From assembly GCF_023115355.1 (NCBI RefSeq), contig NZ_CP096020.1, positions 186,001-250,000 on the forward strand: a stretch of DNA of 64,000 nucleotides, in the 5' to 3' direction. The translations under genes and the position numbers were made by a program. The notes below the pieces were generated by a model that did not search any database, had not been told where the DNA came from, and saw only the letters and a list, made by a program, of their open reading frames with translations. The number at the start of each line of letters is the position of its first letter. Within the stretch, counting starts at the first letter, position 1. The stretch comes from Halocatena salina. GTDB lineage: Archaea; Halobacteriota; Halobacteria; Halobacteriales; Haloarculaceae. Positions 56,776 to 64,000 of this stretch are shown one piece after another.

Positions 56776-57170
56776 CGTTTCTCGACAGTTCTGTCATTAT
56801 CGATATGTTGGAGGGCCTCCCTGACACCGTTGAGACTGTTGAGGAACGCCCTCAACCGTACCTGACGTCCTCCTTGTGTGTGTTCGAGGTCGTGAATGGG
56901 GTGGTTGGAAGCGGGCAGACTGACGTTATGGAAGTGCGCCAGCAGTTCGGAGGCGTGCAAGCGCTGGACCTGAACGAGCAGATCGCGCTGGAAGCGGGAC
57001 GGATGCAGGATATGTTGCTGGCTGATGGCGAACGGATGGCTCCCCGTGACCTGCTGATCGCGGCGACCGCACGGTCGACTGGAGATGAACTCATCGTCGC
57101 AGACGGCGATTTCGAAACTCGCCTCCTCACCGATATGATGGATATCACGAACCTTCGTACCGAACAATGA
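56772..57170 (+). CDS. vapC: VapC-type PIN-domain ribonuclease toxin
   Basis: The 132-residue product is a classic VapC. The acidic residues of the PIN site are visible: Asp in MTFLDSSVIIDML, Glu in SLCVFEVVNGVV, Asp in MAPRDLLIAATA and Asp in ELIVADGDFETRL. It starts with GTG inside the antitoxin stop. When free of VapB it would cleave RNA and stop growth. Length and gene order are standard. Confidence 0.88.
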   Translation: MTFLDSSVIIDMLEGLPDTVETVEERPQPYLTSSLCVFEVVNGVVGSGQTDVMEVRQQFGGVQALDLNEQIALEAGRMQDMLLADGERMAPRDLLIAATARSTGDELIVADGDFETRLLTDMMDITNLRTEQ

Positions 57171-57285
57171 CGCCCGGAGAGACGCATGGCACGGCTCCTC
57201 GACGCGCGTAGTTGCTCTCGAAGCGGCCTCCTTGGACTGTGATATGTCGTCTCCAGCACAGCCCTGGCTCCGACTACCCCGACGG

Positions 57286-57519
57286 TCCCTCTGTCCGATC
57301 GATCCTACGCCCAGTTTGGATCTCGGGGGGCCACGAGCGCCCGGACAGCCAGCCGGCACCGACGGCGGGATACCTCACCGAGTATCACACCGTGTTTCCG
57401 ATGAAATCCGCATACCAGCATGGATCCAACACTGCACCATAGGGGTGTGGGGTGGGGTAGTGAAACTGGGCACTCCGCTGGGGCCTCGAACACACACCGG
57501 TTTGCATGAGAAAAACCGC
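57286..57519 (+). repeat. 232-base repeat, copy 2
   Basis: Second copy of the segment at 50013-50244 (same orientation, 7.3 kb apart, several indels and substitutions). It lies about 115 bases after vapC. The region 57520-57841 after it has no recognisable gene; its codon pattern is irregular. Confidence 0.65.
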
Positions 57520-57841
57520 GAGCCTGCCGGGGGGACTGACCGGCAACGACGAGCTCATGAACCCACCGTGTGTCCCCTAGGTGTCCATGCACCACGACCG
57601 GCTGAGGGGGTCCCGCTATGCACTGGTAAGGGTGCAGGGTGACAACTACGAGGCCGACCGATCGGTGTTTGGGGACCGGGACATCACCTGTGACCGACAT
57701 CTCTGGCTGGCACACGGCAACCAGAGTACCACCGGACTCCAGTCTAGTACTCCGAGTCGCCGCCGAGCGGACACCACTGATAGCACCGGTAGCTCCTGAG
57801 CTACCGGTACCGGCCGCACCGTCGACGAGCTAAAGCACCAG

Positions 57842-58207
57842 CTACCCAAAGGCCAACTGCCGACTGCTCGGGACACAGGTCGTTCTGAGACAGCGACGGC
57901 CCCTTACGACAGTCAACAGCTCCCTCTCAGCTGAGTTACAGACGGACCCTAGTGAGATCGAAGCTTGGCGAACGTCATCAGGACTGTCACTCAGATGAGT
58001 CGCTCTCGTCTGCTGAGAGAGCCGCTGGGACGACTGGTCGAAGCGATCGCGGACCTGTTCGGTGTGCCACTCGGTTTCCGTCTCCTCATACGACGCGTCG
58101 CGCAGGTCCGCGCTGAACCGTTCGTTCCACGCGCGCCAGAACGTCGGTTGGGGCGGAAGCGTCTCGAAGCCGAGTCCACGACGAACATCCCGTGACTGAG
58201 TCATCAT
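57842..58207 (-). pseudogene. Transposase N-terminal remnant
   Basis: The frame starts MMTQSRDVRRGLGFETLPPQ and PTFWRAWNERFSADLRDASY, which looks like the N-terminal domain of a haloarchaeal DDE transposase. After about 60 residues it becomes unrecognisable, and the catalytic part is missing. Low confidence in the exact family. Confidence 0.45.
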
Positions 58208-58333
58208 CGGTTCGGATTCCACCGAAGTCCTCGCGCTTAATCGACAGTTTCCCCTGTTTCAATTTCTTTGAACATCCAGCTCGATCCGACGCCGTCTAGT
58301 GATTCACTTGAGCCGAATCGACCCGATATTGTG

Positions 58334-59086
58334 TCACCAGTGCGTGTCAACCTCCGGTCGAAGGAACGCTTGAGCGAACTGGCCCAGTCTGTGGGCAATG
58401 CCATTGGACAGATACAGGGAGATGAGTACCAGTACGACTCCACCGATTGAGAAGAGCAGGGCGATCCCTGGCGTATGGACCTCTGTGGCACTCGCTCCAA
58501 TTGATAGATCAATGAAGCTCCCGATGATTGCTCCTGCTGTCTCGGCGATCCAGACGTCACCCTCGATGGTAATGACTGTCCACCGTGCATACATGTCTGA
58601 CGTACTGGTGACACCAAGGAGTGTCATCACTTCTGGGGCAAACAGGGGGGTGGCCACATACGCCAGTCCCTGTAGCAGCAGGTATCCCCCGGTTGCCAGC
58701 CAGAGAAACCCAGTGGTGGCGATCACCCACAGAAAGAGAACGCTTCGCCGTGGCTCGGAAGCGGTGAGCGGGCCCACGAGTCGGTCTCTGACGCTCGTCG
58801 CCGGGCTGGCGGACAGCGTATCAGGGGCTGCTGGCGTGAGGTCAATCCCGAGCAGCCGGGTCGTGAGCCATCGTTGGACGCACGCCAGTGGACCGAAAGC
58901 CGTGAGTATGACGAGCAAAGGTGGTACTCCGAGCAGGACGATCAGCAACTCATTCTCGACGATCCCGGTGTACGCATACGCAAGGACGGAGAGATAATAC
59001 AGCCCAGGCGAGGATGCGACCACGAGATAAGCGAGGTTCCGGTAGGTCTGTTTACGAACGATGACGCTGACGAAGGATCTGCTCAT
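58334..59086 (-). CDS. Putative sensor-domain membrane protein
   Basis: The 250-residue product has six hydrophobic segments arranged as two related halves, each starting with a YRNLAYLVVASSPGLYYLSV-like helix, and matches the putative sensor domain family of haloarchaeal and actinobacterial membrane proteins. The ending SIGGVVLVLISLYLSNGIAH plus GQFAQAFLRP is typical. I start at MSRSFVSVIV (59086) because 33 preceding codons are unlike the family. It lies downstream of the winged-helix/membrane-protein pair and may be regulated by it. Confidence 0.75.
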   Translation of the reverse strand: MSRSFVSVIVRKQTYRNLAYLVVASSPGLYYLSVLAYAYTGIVENELLIVLLGVPPLLVILTAFGPLACVQRWLTTRLLGIDLTPAAPDTLSASPATSVRDRLVGPLTASEPRRSVLFLWVIATTGFLWLATGGYLLLQGLAYVATPLFAPEVMTLLGVTSTSDMYARWTVITIEGDVWIAETAGAIIGSFIDLSIGASATEVHTPGIALLFSIGGVVLVLISLYLSNGIAHRLGQFAQAFLRPEVDTHW

Positions 59087-59260
59087 ACTCGTTACTCCCG
59101 AGACGGTCAGTGCGAGGAGCCACATCATGTAGCAACTCCATGAATGCTGGTCGATAGAGCGGTGTTTCTCATTGCTCTGGTCCACGGTAAAGGCGGCCGA
59201 GATCGAGCACTCCGGGATGATAATGAAGCCCGGGAGTGACCAGTCATCTGGATGGTGTCG

Positions 59261-59662
59261 TTATCGGTTCGCATTTGAGTGTCTTTCTTGTGGTTGTTCG
59301 TCATGCGGTTGTGTCTGGTCGTGATCGCCGTACAGTGCATACGTGATACACGCAAGTCCGGCGAATTCGAGCAGACGCTCGACGAGAAGTGTAATGAACG
59401 GATTCTGTCCCCCGATCGAGGCCAGCAGAACCGACCCGATGAACGGCACCGTCGTCAGCAGTACGATTCCACTGGCGATGTACAGCATCGGCTTGCTTCG
59501 ATTGCGACGGTAGCCTCGAAATGCCTGGTAGCCAATGAGAAGACCGAACGCTGCGGCGAGAACCCCGCTCACAACCAGAATCAACACTTTCACCTGAGAC
59601 ATCTCTGGTGAGACAACTTGGAGGAGTAGCTGATCGAAGCCGGTGGTGGATGGATGTCTCAT
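59261..59662 (-). CDS. Three-helix membrane protein (DUF7521-like)
   Basis: The 133-residue product has three hydrophobic helices (VKVLILVVSGVLAAAFGLLI, YIASGIVLLTTVPFIGSVLL, and LLEFAGLACITYALYG) with YQAFRGYRRNRSKPML between the first two. This is the layout of the small haloarchaeal family often annotated DUF7521, nearly always next to a winged-helix gene. The start at 59662 overlaps the upstream stop (ATGA); 59602 is an alternative. Confidence 0.7.
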   Translation of the reverse strand: MRHPSTTGFDQLLLQVVSPEMSQVKVLILVVSGVLAAAFGLLIGYQAFRGYRRNRSKPMLYIASGIVLLTTVPFIGSVLLASIGGQNPFITLLVERLLEFAGLACITYALYGDHDQTQPHDEQPQERHSNANR

Positions 59663-60012
59663 CTGAGATTCTCCACGTATTGAGTGAACCGGTCTGCGAC
59701 ATCAGGCTCCGTCCGGGTGACTTCGACAGTGAACGTCCCATCATCCAATCGGACGGTGACCGCATCGAGGCGAGCCATGTAGACCGCGTAGTGATTACCA
59801 TCCGGGTCGACCTGAAGCCGCTCGGTGAGTAACTCGTGGCGTTTCAGGTCGTCAACACGGCGATAGATCGTTTGAGGTGACGCGTCGCAGGTTTCACTGA
59901 GGGTCGTCGCTGACATTGGTTCCATACTGGTCGCGGCGAGGATCTCCCGAGCGTACTCGTCATCGAGGATGGCGGCGATTGCCGCCGTGTCCGTCTCGGT
60001 TTCCTCGTCCAC
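59659..60012 (-). CDS. Winged-helix transcription regulator
   Basis: The 117-residue product has a helix-turn-helix DDEYAREILAATSMEPMSAT, TLSETCDASPQTIYRRVDDL, and a wing KRHELLTERLQVDPDGNHYA. It has a C-terminal beta part (LDDGTFTVEVTRTEPDVADR). It is of the ArsR/HTH_20 type paired with DUF7521-like proteins in haloarchaea. It overlaps its partner by four bases and is divergent from the CPBP protease gene across 111 bases. Confidence 0.85.
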   Translation of the reverse strand: MDEETETDTAAIAAILDDEYAREILAATSMEPMSATTLSETCDASPQTIYRRVDDLKRHELLTERLQVDPDGNHYAVYMARLDAVTVRLDDGTFTVEVTRTEPDVADRFTQYVENLR

Positions 60013-60123
60013 AGGGCAGTGTTCGCAGCCGCACTATATAAAACAAGAACAGCAGTTCCCAAGCCAGGAACTCCGCTACTAGAGTTATACTCCCTGTCAG
60101 CGTCCCTCGGGATGAACTGAACC
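60013..60123. promoter_or_regulatory. Divergent promoter region (winged helix / CPBP protease)
   Basis: The 111 bases separate two divergent genes. TATATAAAA at 60034-60042 could serve the minus-strand regulator. The regulator may control both directions; no clear palindrome was found. Confidence 0.4.
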
Positions 60124-61029
60124 ATGTCTGAGACACCCTCTCACCGATCGTCAGATACGATATCCGATGGACACAATCTTGTCCGTCGATTGATTGACCG
60201 CTATCCGCTTGCGACGTTTACTGTACTGGTATATACCATTTCATGGTCATGCTGGGGACTACATGCTTGGACTGATGTGTTCATACTGACCACCATCGGC
60301 GGATTTGGTCCGTTCATCAGTGGAGCGCTACTGATCAAAACGAGTGGTCAGAGCCTCCGAACATGGCTGTCGGATATATTCCGAATCCGCGTCGCTGCGC
60401 GCTACTATCTCGCAGCCCTCCTGATTCCCATTATTGTGATTGTTCTTGCTGGAGCAGCTCATGTCTGGCTGTTTGATGGGACGGTAACTCTCTCTACCAT
60501 CCCATCCGTGGTAGTATTTCCCTTCTACATCGGAATTGTTCTGTTGTTCAACGGGATAGCCGAGGAGCCAGGGTGGCGCGGATTTCTACTTCCGCATCTG
60601 CAGGCGACCCAAAGTGCACTCACCGCAAGTCTTCTGGTCGGTATTGTGTGGGGGGTGTGGCATCTGCCACTGTTGATACTTCCAGGCCACAGTTTAACCG
60701 GCGTTAATCCGTGGATCTATCTACCGGGTGTGATAGCTCTCTCGATCATTTTGACGTGGCTTACGAACGCTGTCAAAGGCAGTATTCTCCCAGCGATCTT
60801 CTTTCACGCTAGCTATAACGTGAGTACATCATACTACCTGGTCGGCGGGAGTGAGGGCGCAACAATGTCACTGACGGGTGGTAGTCTGCTGCTTGCCATC
60901 TTCGGCACCGTTGCACTTGTCTTACTCATCCACTACGGGCCTGCACAGCTGGCTCCTGTCTCCCAGTCAATTATAGATGGCTCCATTGCCGATCGAACAG
61001 AGCACGAGCGAGAGAGGTTCCAAAAATGA
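60124..61029 (+). CDS. CPBP-family intramembrane metalloprotease
   Basis: The 301-residue product has about eight membrane helices and the three CPBP (CAAX protease/bacteriocin-processing) motifs: EEPGWRGFLLP (the EExxxR motif), GIVWGVWHLPLLIL (the [WF]xxxH motif) and ILPAIFFHASYNVSTSYY (the HxxxN motif). Such proteases cleave membrane peptides or process exported peptides. It is divergent from the winged-helix gene, and the substrate is not visible. Full length for the family. Confidence 0.88.
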   Translation: MSETPSHRSSDTISDGHNLVRRLIDRYPLATFTVLVYTISWSCWGLHAWTDVFILTTIGGFGPFISGALLIKTSGQSLRTWLSDIFRIRVAARYYLAALLIPIIVIVLAGAAHVWLFDGTVTLSTIPSVVVFPFYIGIVLLFNGIAEEPGWRGFLLPHLQATQSALTASLLVGIVWGVWHLPLLILPGHSLTGVNPWIYLPGVIALSIILTWLTNAVKGSILPAIFFHASYNVSTSYYLVGGSEGATMSLTGGSLLLAIFGTVALVLLIHYGPAQLAPVSQSIIDGSIADRTEHERERFQK

Positions 61030-61183
61030 TCACTCTTGATCGGCACACCGAACAGGGGGCCTCACCGTGATCATCTTAGAAGTCGGTCGGATTTGTCATG
61101 CACAGCCATCTGCGACATTTAGATGTCCGGTATAGATTTCGAGTCCAGTTGTGCATGAGTAGTCTACCCAGCCGATCTCAGAC

Positions 61184-61324
61184 ATGGAGAATATTGGCGG
61201 CGCGGATCCCGTAGAGGGAACGGACGTCGAATTTGATATCGAACAGGCCCCGAAAGGTCCGAGCGCGACGAACGTCGTCCGCGCCGGAGACACTACTAGT
61301 CACTGGACGGTGACGAGCATTTGA
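61184..61324 (+). pseudogene. Cold-shock protein, C-terminal fragment
   Basis: The 46 codons read MENIGGADPVEGTDVEFDIE and QAPKGPSATNVVRAGDTT, which is the second half of a haloarchaeal CspA-type RNA chaperone (normally 64-70 residues). The first half with the RNA-binding motifs and the start are missing, and upstream text is not recognisable. Confidence 0.65.
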
Positions 61325-61517
61325 TTCATTTTTATATTTCAGATATGCTTTTCCCTGAGCGACGTCCACATCTGGACGTACACGTATACTGAGGACAGGA
61401 GCTTAGAAACCCCATACGGCCTGCTGACGGTCACTACTGTCCTACGGAAAGGCGTGAGTGCTCCATCGAAAATCGTTCACCCATCATATTATGTATGTGG
61501 CTCCCCACCACTATTTC

Positions 61518-61703
61518 ATGGCAACGATTGTCTATCAGGGTCCGGATGACATTGTCTCAGATGACGTTGATGATGAGGATCTGAACTATCGTGAGGATCA
61601 CTGGCAGATTCATCATGGTGATGATGAGTACACCTATCTTCCCCGAGACCGCGTCTACACTGTGAAAATGACAGATCCACACACCTTGTTTGAGAGAGAG
61701 TAG
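61518..61703 (+). CDS. Small acidic protein, unknown
   Basis: The 61-residue product starts MATIVYQGPDDIVSDDVDDE and contains REDHWQIHHGDDEYTYLPRD, then RVYTVKMTDPHTLFERE. Strong acidity and good codon use suggest a real gene. AT-rich bases (61488-61497) lie before it at a plausible distance for a TATA box. No family recognised. Confidence 0.5.
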   Translation: MATIVYQGPDDIVSDDVDDEDLNYREDHWQIHHGDDEYTYLPRDRVYTVKMTDPHTLFERE

Positions 61704-62184
61704 TACCTCATCTGCGACATCAACTGTGCGGCAGATGTCCACGACACAATTGATGATAATGAATGGCTGGAAGACAGGGAAGTTCCAAGAAAGCAGCTAT
61801 TATAATATTTATGAAATTATATGTATTGATATACTATACACTCAGCTAAAAGTGAGTGTATAATCTATCAGGAATGAGTTACTGAGGGCCGCCGCTCTGG
61901 CGTTTCTCATAGGACGGGTTCGCCGCTCGACGAGCGAATGGTGTTCCCATGTTCACATTCCCCAGTCAGGAGAGACATCCGATAGCTATCGGTCTTCTAC
62001 GCATACACGCGCGTAAGCTATCACAGCGTTCTCGCTTTCATGGAGAGCTACAAAAAATGGTTCTGACCGAATTCCGCAAACATTATTTCATATTACATCA
62101 GGCAGAACGCGCGGATATATTGGGGGAGACCGGGGAAGAGAAACAAAGAGCCCCAGCGTTATCCGTTTCACTCTTCTACAGTCT
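61704..62184. other. AT-rich intergenic region
   Basis: About 480 bases; only one 79-codon frame (61949-62188) is present and it has poor protein character. No hairpin stands out. Confidence 0.4.
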
Positions 62185-62520
62185 ATGATGGTCGATTCAA
62201 CCGACGATCAAGACAAGCACGCTCGTGATGAAGAGGGCCACCAACGAGAGCGGAAAGGCACCGAGCCGCGTAAGCGTTCCGACGAAACCGAGCCGCCACA
62301 TGACCAGGATGACCAGCTTGGTGATCTCGATGCGGCTCTCGACGACCACGACTATCCAACGACTGTAGACGAGTTGGTCACGGCGTATGGGGACCGCGAG
62401 GTCGAATCCAAGCGCGACTGGAAATCAATCGAAGAAGTATTTGCTCCGATCGACAACGAGACATACGACTCCGCTGATGAGGTTCGACAGCGGATACTGC
62501 GGCTGTTATATCGGGAATGA
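62185..62520 (+). CDS. DUF5789-like acidic protein
   Basis: The 111-residue product has a polar, disordered N-terminal half and a C-terminal domain LGDLDAALDDHDYPTTVDEL, VTAYGDREVESKRDWKSIEE, FAPIDNETYDSADEVRQRIL. This layout (helix with YP.T..EL...YGDRE, later D.Y.S.DEV...L) is the DUF5789 family of small haloarchaeal proteins of unknown function. Start at 62185 or the next codon. Confidence 0.7.
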   Translation: MMVDSTDDQDKHARDEEGHQRERKGTEPRKRSDETEPPHDQDDQLGDLDAALDDHDYPTTVDELVTAYGDREVESKRDWKSIEEVFAPIDNETYDSADEVRQRILRLLYRE

Positions 62521-62839
62521 GGGTCGTCTCCATCCACCAGGGACAACCCTCTCATATCTGAGGTTGACTTATCGGGACACCTGCTCTCCTCACAGCGCGT
62601 GATAGAACATAGTAGAGCGCAAGCAACCGAGATCCCAACTAGCGAGGAATATTGACTGGTCCGAGTGGAAACAGGGCTGAGTAACCGGACACGCTATACA
62701 GCCCGCTCATCCCCGCGAGCAGCACATCATAGCGGGACATCTGCGCACTGCACTCGATGTCGCGACCGACACTGGGCCCACGACGCTCCGCTCGCGCGAT
62801 CACGTCGAAATGGGCTCACACTGGAGGAAGGCGGGCGTT
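62521..62839. other. Gene-free stretch
   Basis: About 320 bases without a convincing frame; the right part precedes the acetyltransferase remnant. Confidence 0.4.
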
Positions 62840-63217
62840 TATGCGGTTTCACGTCCACAGATATAGAGAGAGATTCGACCGCTTGATACAACAGAGATAG
62901 ATTCAGTACGACGAATCGCTCGCAAGTCGTTAGCGGCGTCGTATGCTGTCCTTAGCGATGAGACGATCGAGACAGCTGTTGAGGAGTGGTATGCAGCGGA
63001 CGCGTTCGACGAATACCTCGCGAGTGATGAAATGGTATTTCTTGTCGCGGCCGGCGAGGACGATGTTGCCGACTTTTCTCAGAGCCACATTGTCGAAACG
63101 GACGACAAAGGACGGATCCTGTGGCTACATGTTGCCCCGGGGACGGATCTGTCATGTGGTGGTTCGTCGTCGGGCGTCGCATCACCTGTCTATCGAAGAC
63201 GAATGAATGCGATGTAA
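62840..63217 (+). pseudogene. GNAT acetyltransferase remnant
   Basis: A frame without a start codon reads LDTTEIDSVRRIARKSLAAS, SDETIETAVEEWYAADAFDE and YLASDEMVFLVAAGEDDVAD, typical of the first 90 residues of a GNAT N-acetyltransferase, followed by GRILWLHVAPGTD. It then changes frame (the following GS.MWWF text is in another frame) and ends without the C-terminal acetyl-CoA strands. The first codons, around 62840, are also out of frame. Confidence 0.6.
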
Positions 63218-63358
63218 CCGTCTTGGGGGACAGTGAGAGTGTAGTCACTCACATCAAAGTAGTTATCGTATCACCGTCTGAAAGTGGCTAATAATGAGCG
63301 AGACTCGTCCGGAGAGGATACATCACTTATTTCATCGATACTGTCGTACTTTCTGCCG

Positions 63359-64000
63359 ATGGTCGAAACTCTTCTACTGGTAGGTATCATTGCGTCGATA
63401 TTCGTTGGGTTCAATATCGGTGGTTCGTCGACGGGGATCACGTGGGGGCCGTCCGTCGGTGCCGGTATCGTAAAGAAGACGACTGCTGCGGCCGTCATGA
63501 CCGTCTTCGTCTTTCTCGGCGGCATTACCGTCGGGCAAAACGTGATGGCGACGCTCAGTGAAGGCATTATTACAACCAATCTCACACTATCGGCGGGCGT
63601 TGCCGTCCTCTTTTTCATCGGATTGGGAATTCTCGTCGCCAATATCTTTGGCGTCCCCGTTCCGACATCGATGACGACCGTGGGTGCAATCGCTGGACTC
63701 GGGTTAGCGACCGACACCCTCAACTACGCGACGATTGCAGAGATCATTTCGTGGTGGATCGTCACCCCGATCATCGGCTTTTGGATCGGCGCTGTCATCG
63801 GGCGATACGTCTATCCGGAAGTCAATCGACGAGTGAAGATCGAGAAATCCGATGGGCCGTTGCTGACTCTCGATCGACAGGGAACGGTTTTGAAGCCTAC
63901 GTTCGGTCCGAACACGAGTTGGCGGGAACTCGGTAGCACGACGTTCGTCCTCGCTATCGGCTGTTACATGGCGTTCAGCGCTGGCGCGAGTAACGTTCCG
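63359..64000 (+). CDS. PiT-family inorganic phosphate permease (partial)
   Basis: The frame runs off the right edge. The first 214 residues contain ETLLLVGIIASIFVGFNIGG, then PVPTSMTTVGAIAGLGLATD, the conserved P-x-S-T/M-x-T segment of PiT transporters, and FVLAIGCYMAFSAGASNVP at the edge, which is the second repeat's GANDV-like motif. PiT proteins couple phosphate uptake to protons or sodium across the membrane. About 12 helices are expected in full. The ATG at 63359 is the natural start. Confidence 0.88.
   Translation, partial: MVETLLLVGIIASIFVGFNIGGSSTGITWGPSVGAGIVKKTTAAAVMTVFVFLGGITVGQNVMATLSEGIITTNLTLSAGVAVLFFIGLGILVANIFGVPVPTSMTTVGAIAGLGLATDTLNYATIAEIISWWIVTPIIGFWIGAVIGRYVYPEVNRRVKIEKSDGPLLTLDRQGTVLKPTFGPNTSWRELGSTTFVLAIGCYMAFSAGASNVP

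Noticed and set aside
1-64000. CRISPR arrays, rRNA genes, complete tRNA genes
   Set aside because: No regularly spaced repeat series and no rRNA or complete tRNA sequence was found when reading both strands.

Overview
The window looks like chromosome or megaplasmid DNA of a halophilic archaeon (Halobacteria). The proteins are very acidic. Many genes overlap by ATGA, several starts are leaderless with a TATA-like box about 25-30 bases upstream, and the families are typical of haloarchaea (HTH_10/bacterio-opsin-activator regulators, DUF5789, ISH-type transposases, Tat-exported proteins, PIN toxins). I cannot name the genus. Intact genes sit among a very high density of decayed genes and insertion-sequence remnants, and AT-rich islands break up the GC-rich background. 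This points to an accessory, genome-decay-prone region.

Layout. 1-1.5 kb: end of a TctA permease overlapping a PrpF-like isomerase. 1.5-5.4 kb: transposase remnant, then a broken TetR gene run into a broken PEP-synthase-like gene. 5.4-7.9 kb: intact minus-strand sulfation operon (sulfotransferase, unknown protein, APS kinase fused to an HxGH nucleotidyltransferase). 8-13.2 kb: GntA-like N-hydroxylase, frameshifted aldo/keto reductase, HTH_10 regulator, aldehyde dehydrogenase, dead IS6 element. 13.9-15.4 kb: DsbA-like domain fused to a formate/nitrite-type channel. 16.7-19.1 kb: GH95 fucosidase. 19.2-22.4 kb: wreck of a urease operon (ureC-A-G-D and probably E). 22.4-33.2 kb: decayed and complete copies of one IS4-type element around an EamA exporter, an aromatic/histidine ammonia-lyase, narK and nirA fragments, and a double NAD synthetase with a third nadE tail before it.

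35.9-40.7 kb holds the most unusual genes: two full-length paralogues of an unrecognised family placed tail to tail (the second frameshifted), followed by an Hsp70 whose lid and most of its substrate domain are replaced by a GrpE-like domain. 41-49 kb: unknown genes, a ribbon-helix-helix/PIN toxin-antitoxin pair, a broken second antitoxin, a zinc-ribbon pair, an ArsR-SRPBCC operon, and serine-recombinase and HTH_10 remnants. 49-51.7 kb is almost gene-free and carries repeats. 51.7-56.3 kb is an AT-rich secretion island: a Tat-exported protein, an unknown cytoplasmic protein, a Tat-exported chymotrypsin-fold protease and a lipoprotein. 56.6-57.2 kb is a vapBC pair behind a double palindrome. 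58.3-64 kb: winged-helix/membrane-protein operon, CPBP protease, cold-shock and GNAT remnants, DUF5789 protein, and the start of a PiT phosphate transporter.

Together, the urease, nitrate/nitrite transporter and nitrite reductase remnants suggest that alternative nitrogen sources were once used and the genes were lost through IS-mediated deletion and point mutation. The intact sulfation, Hsp70-GrpE, NadE-NadE and DsbA-FNT genes are the parts most worth study. All family assignments come from reading motifs and recalled family knowledge; no database search was run.
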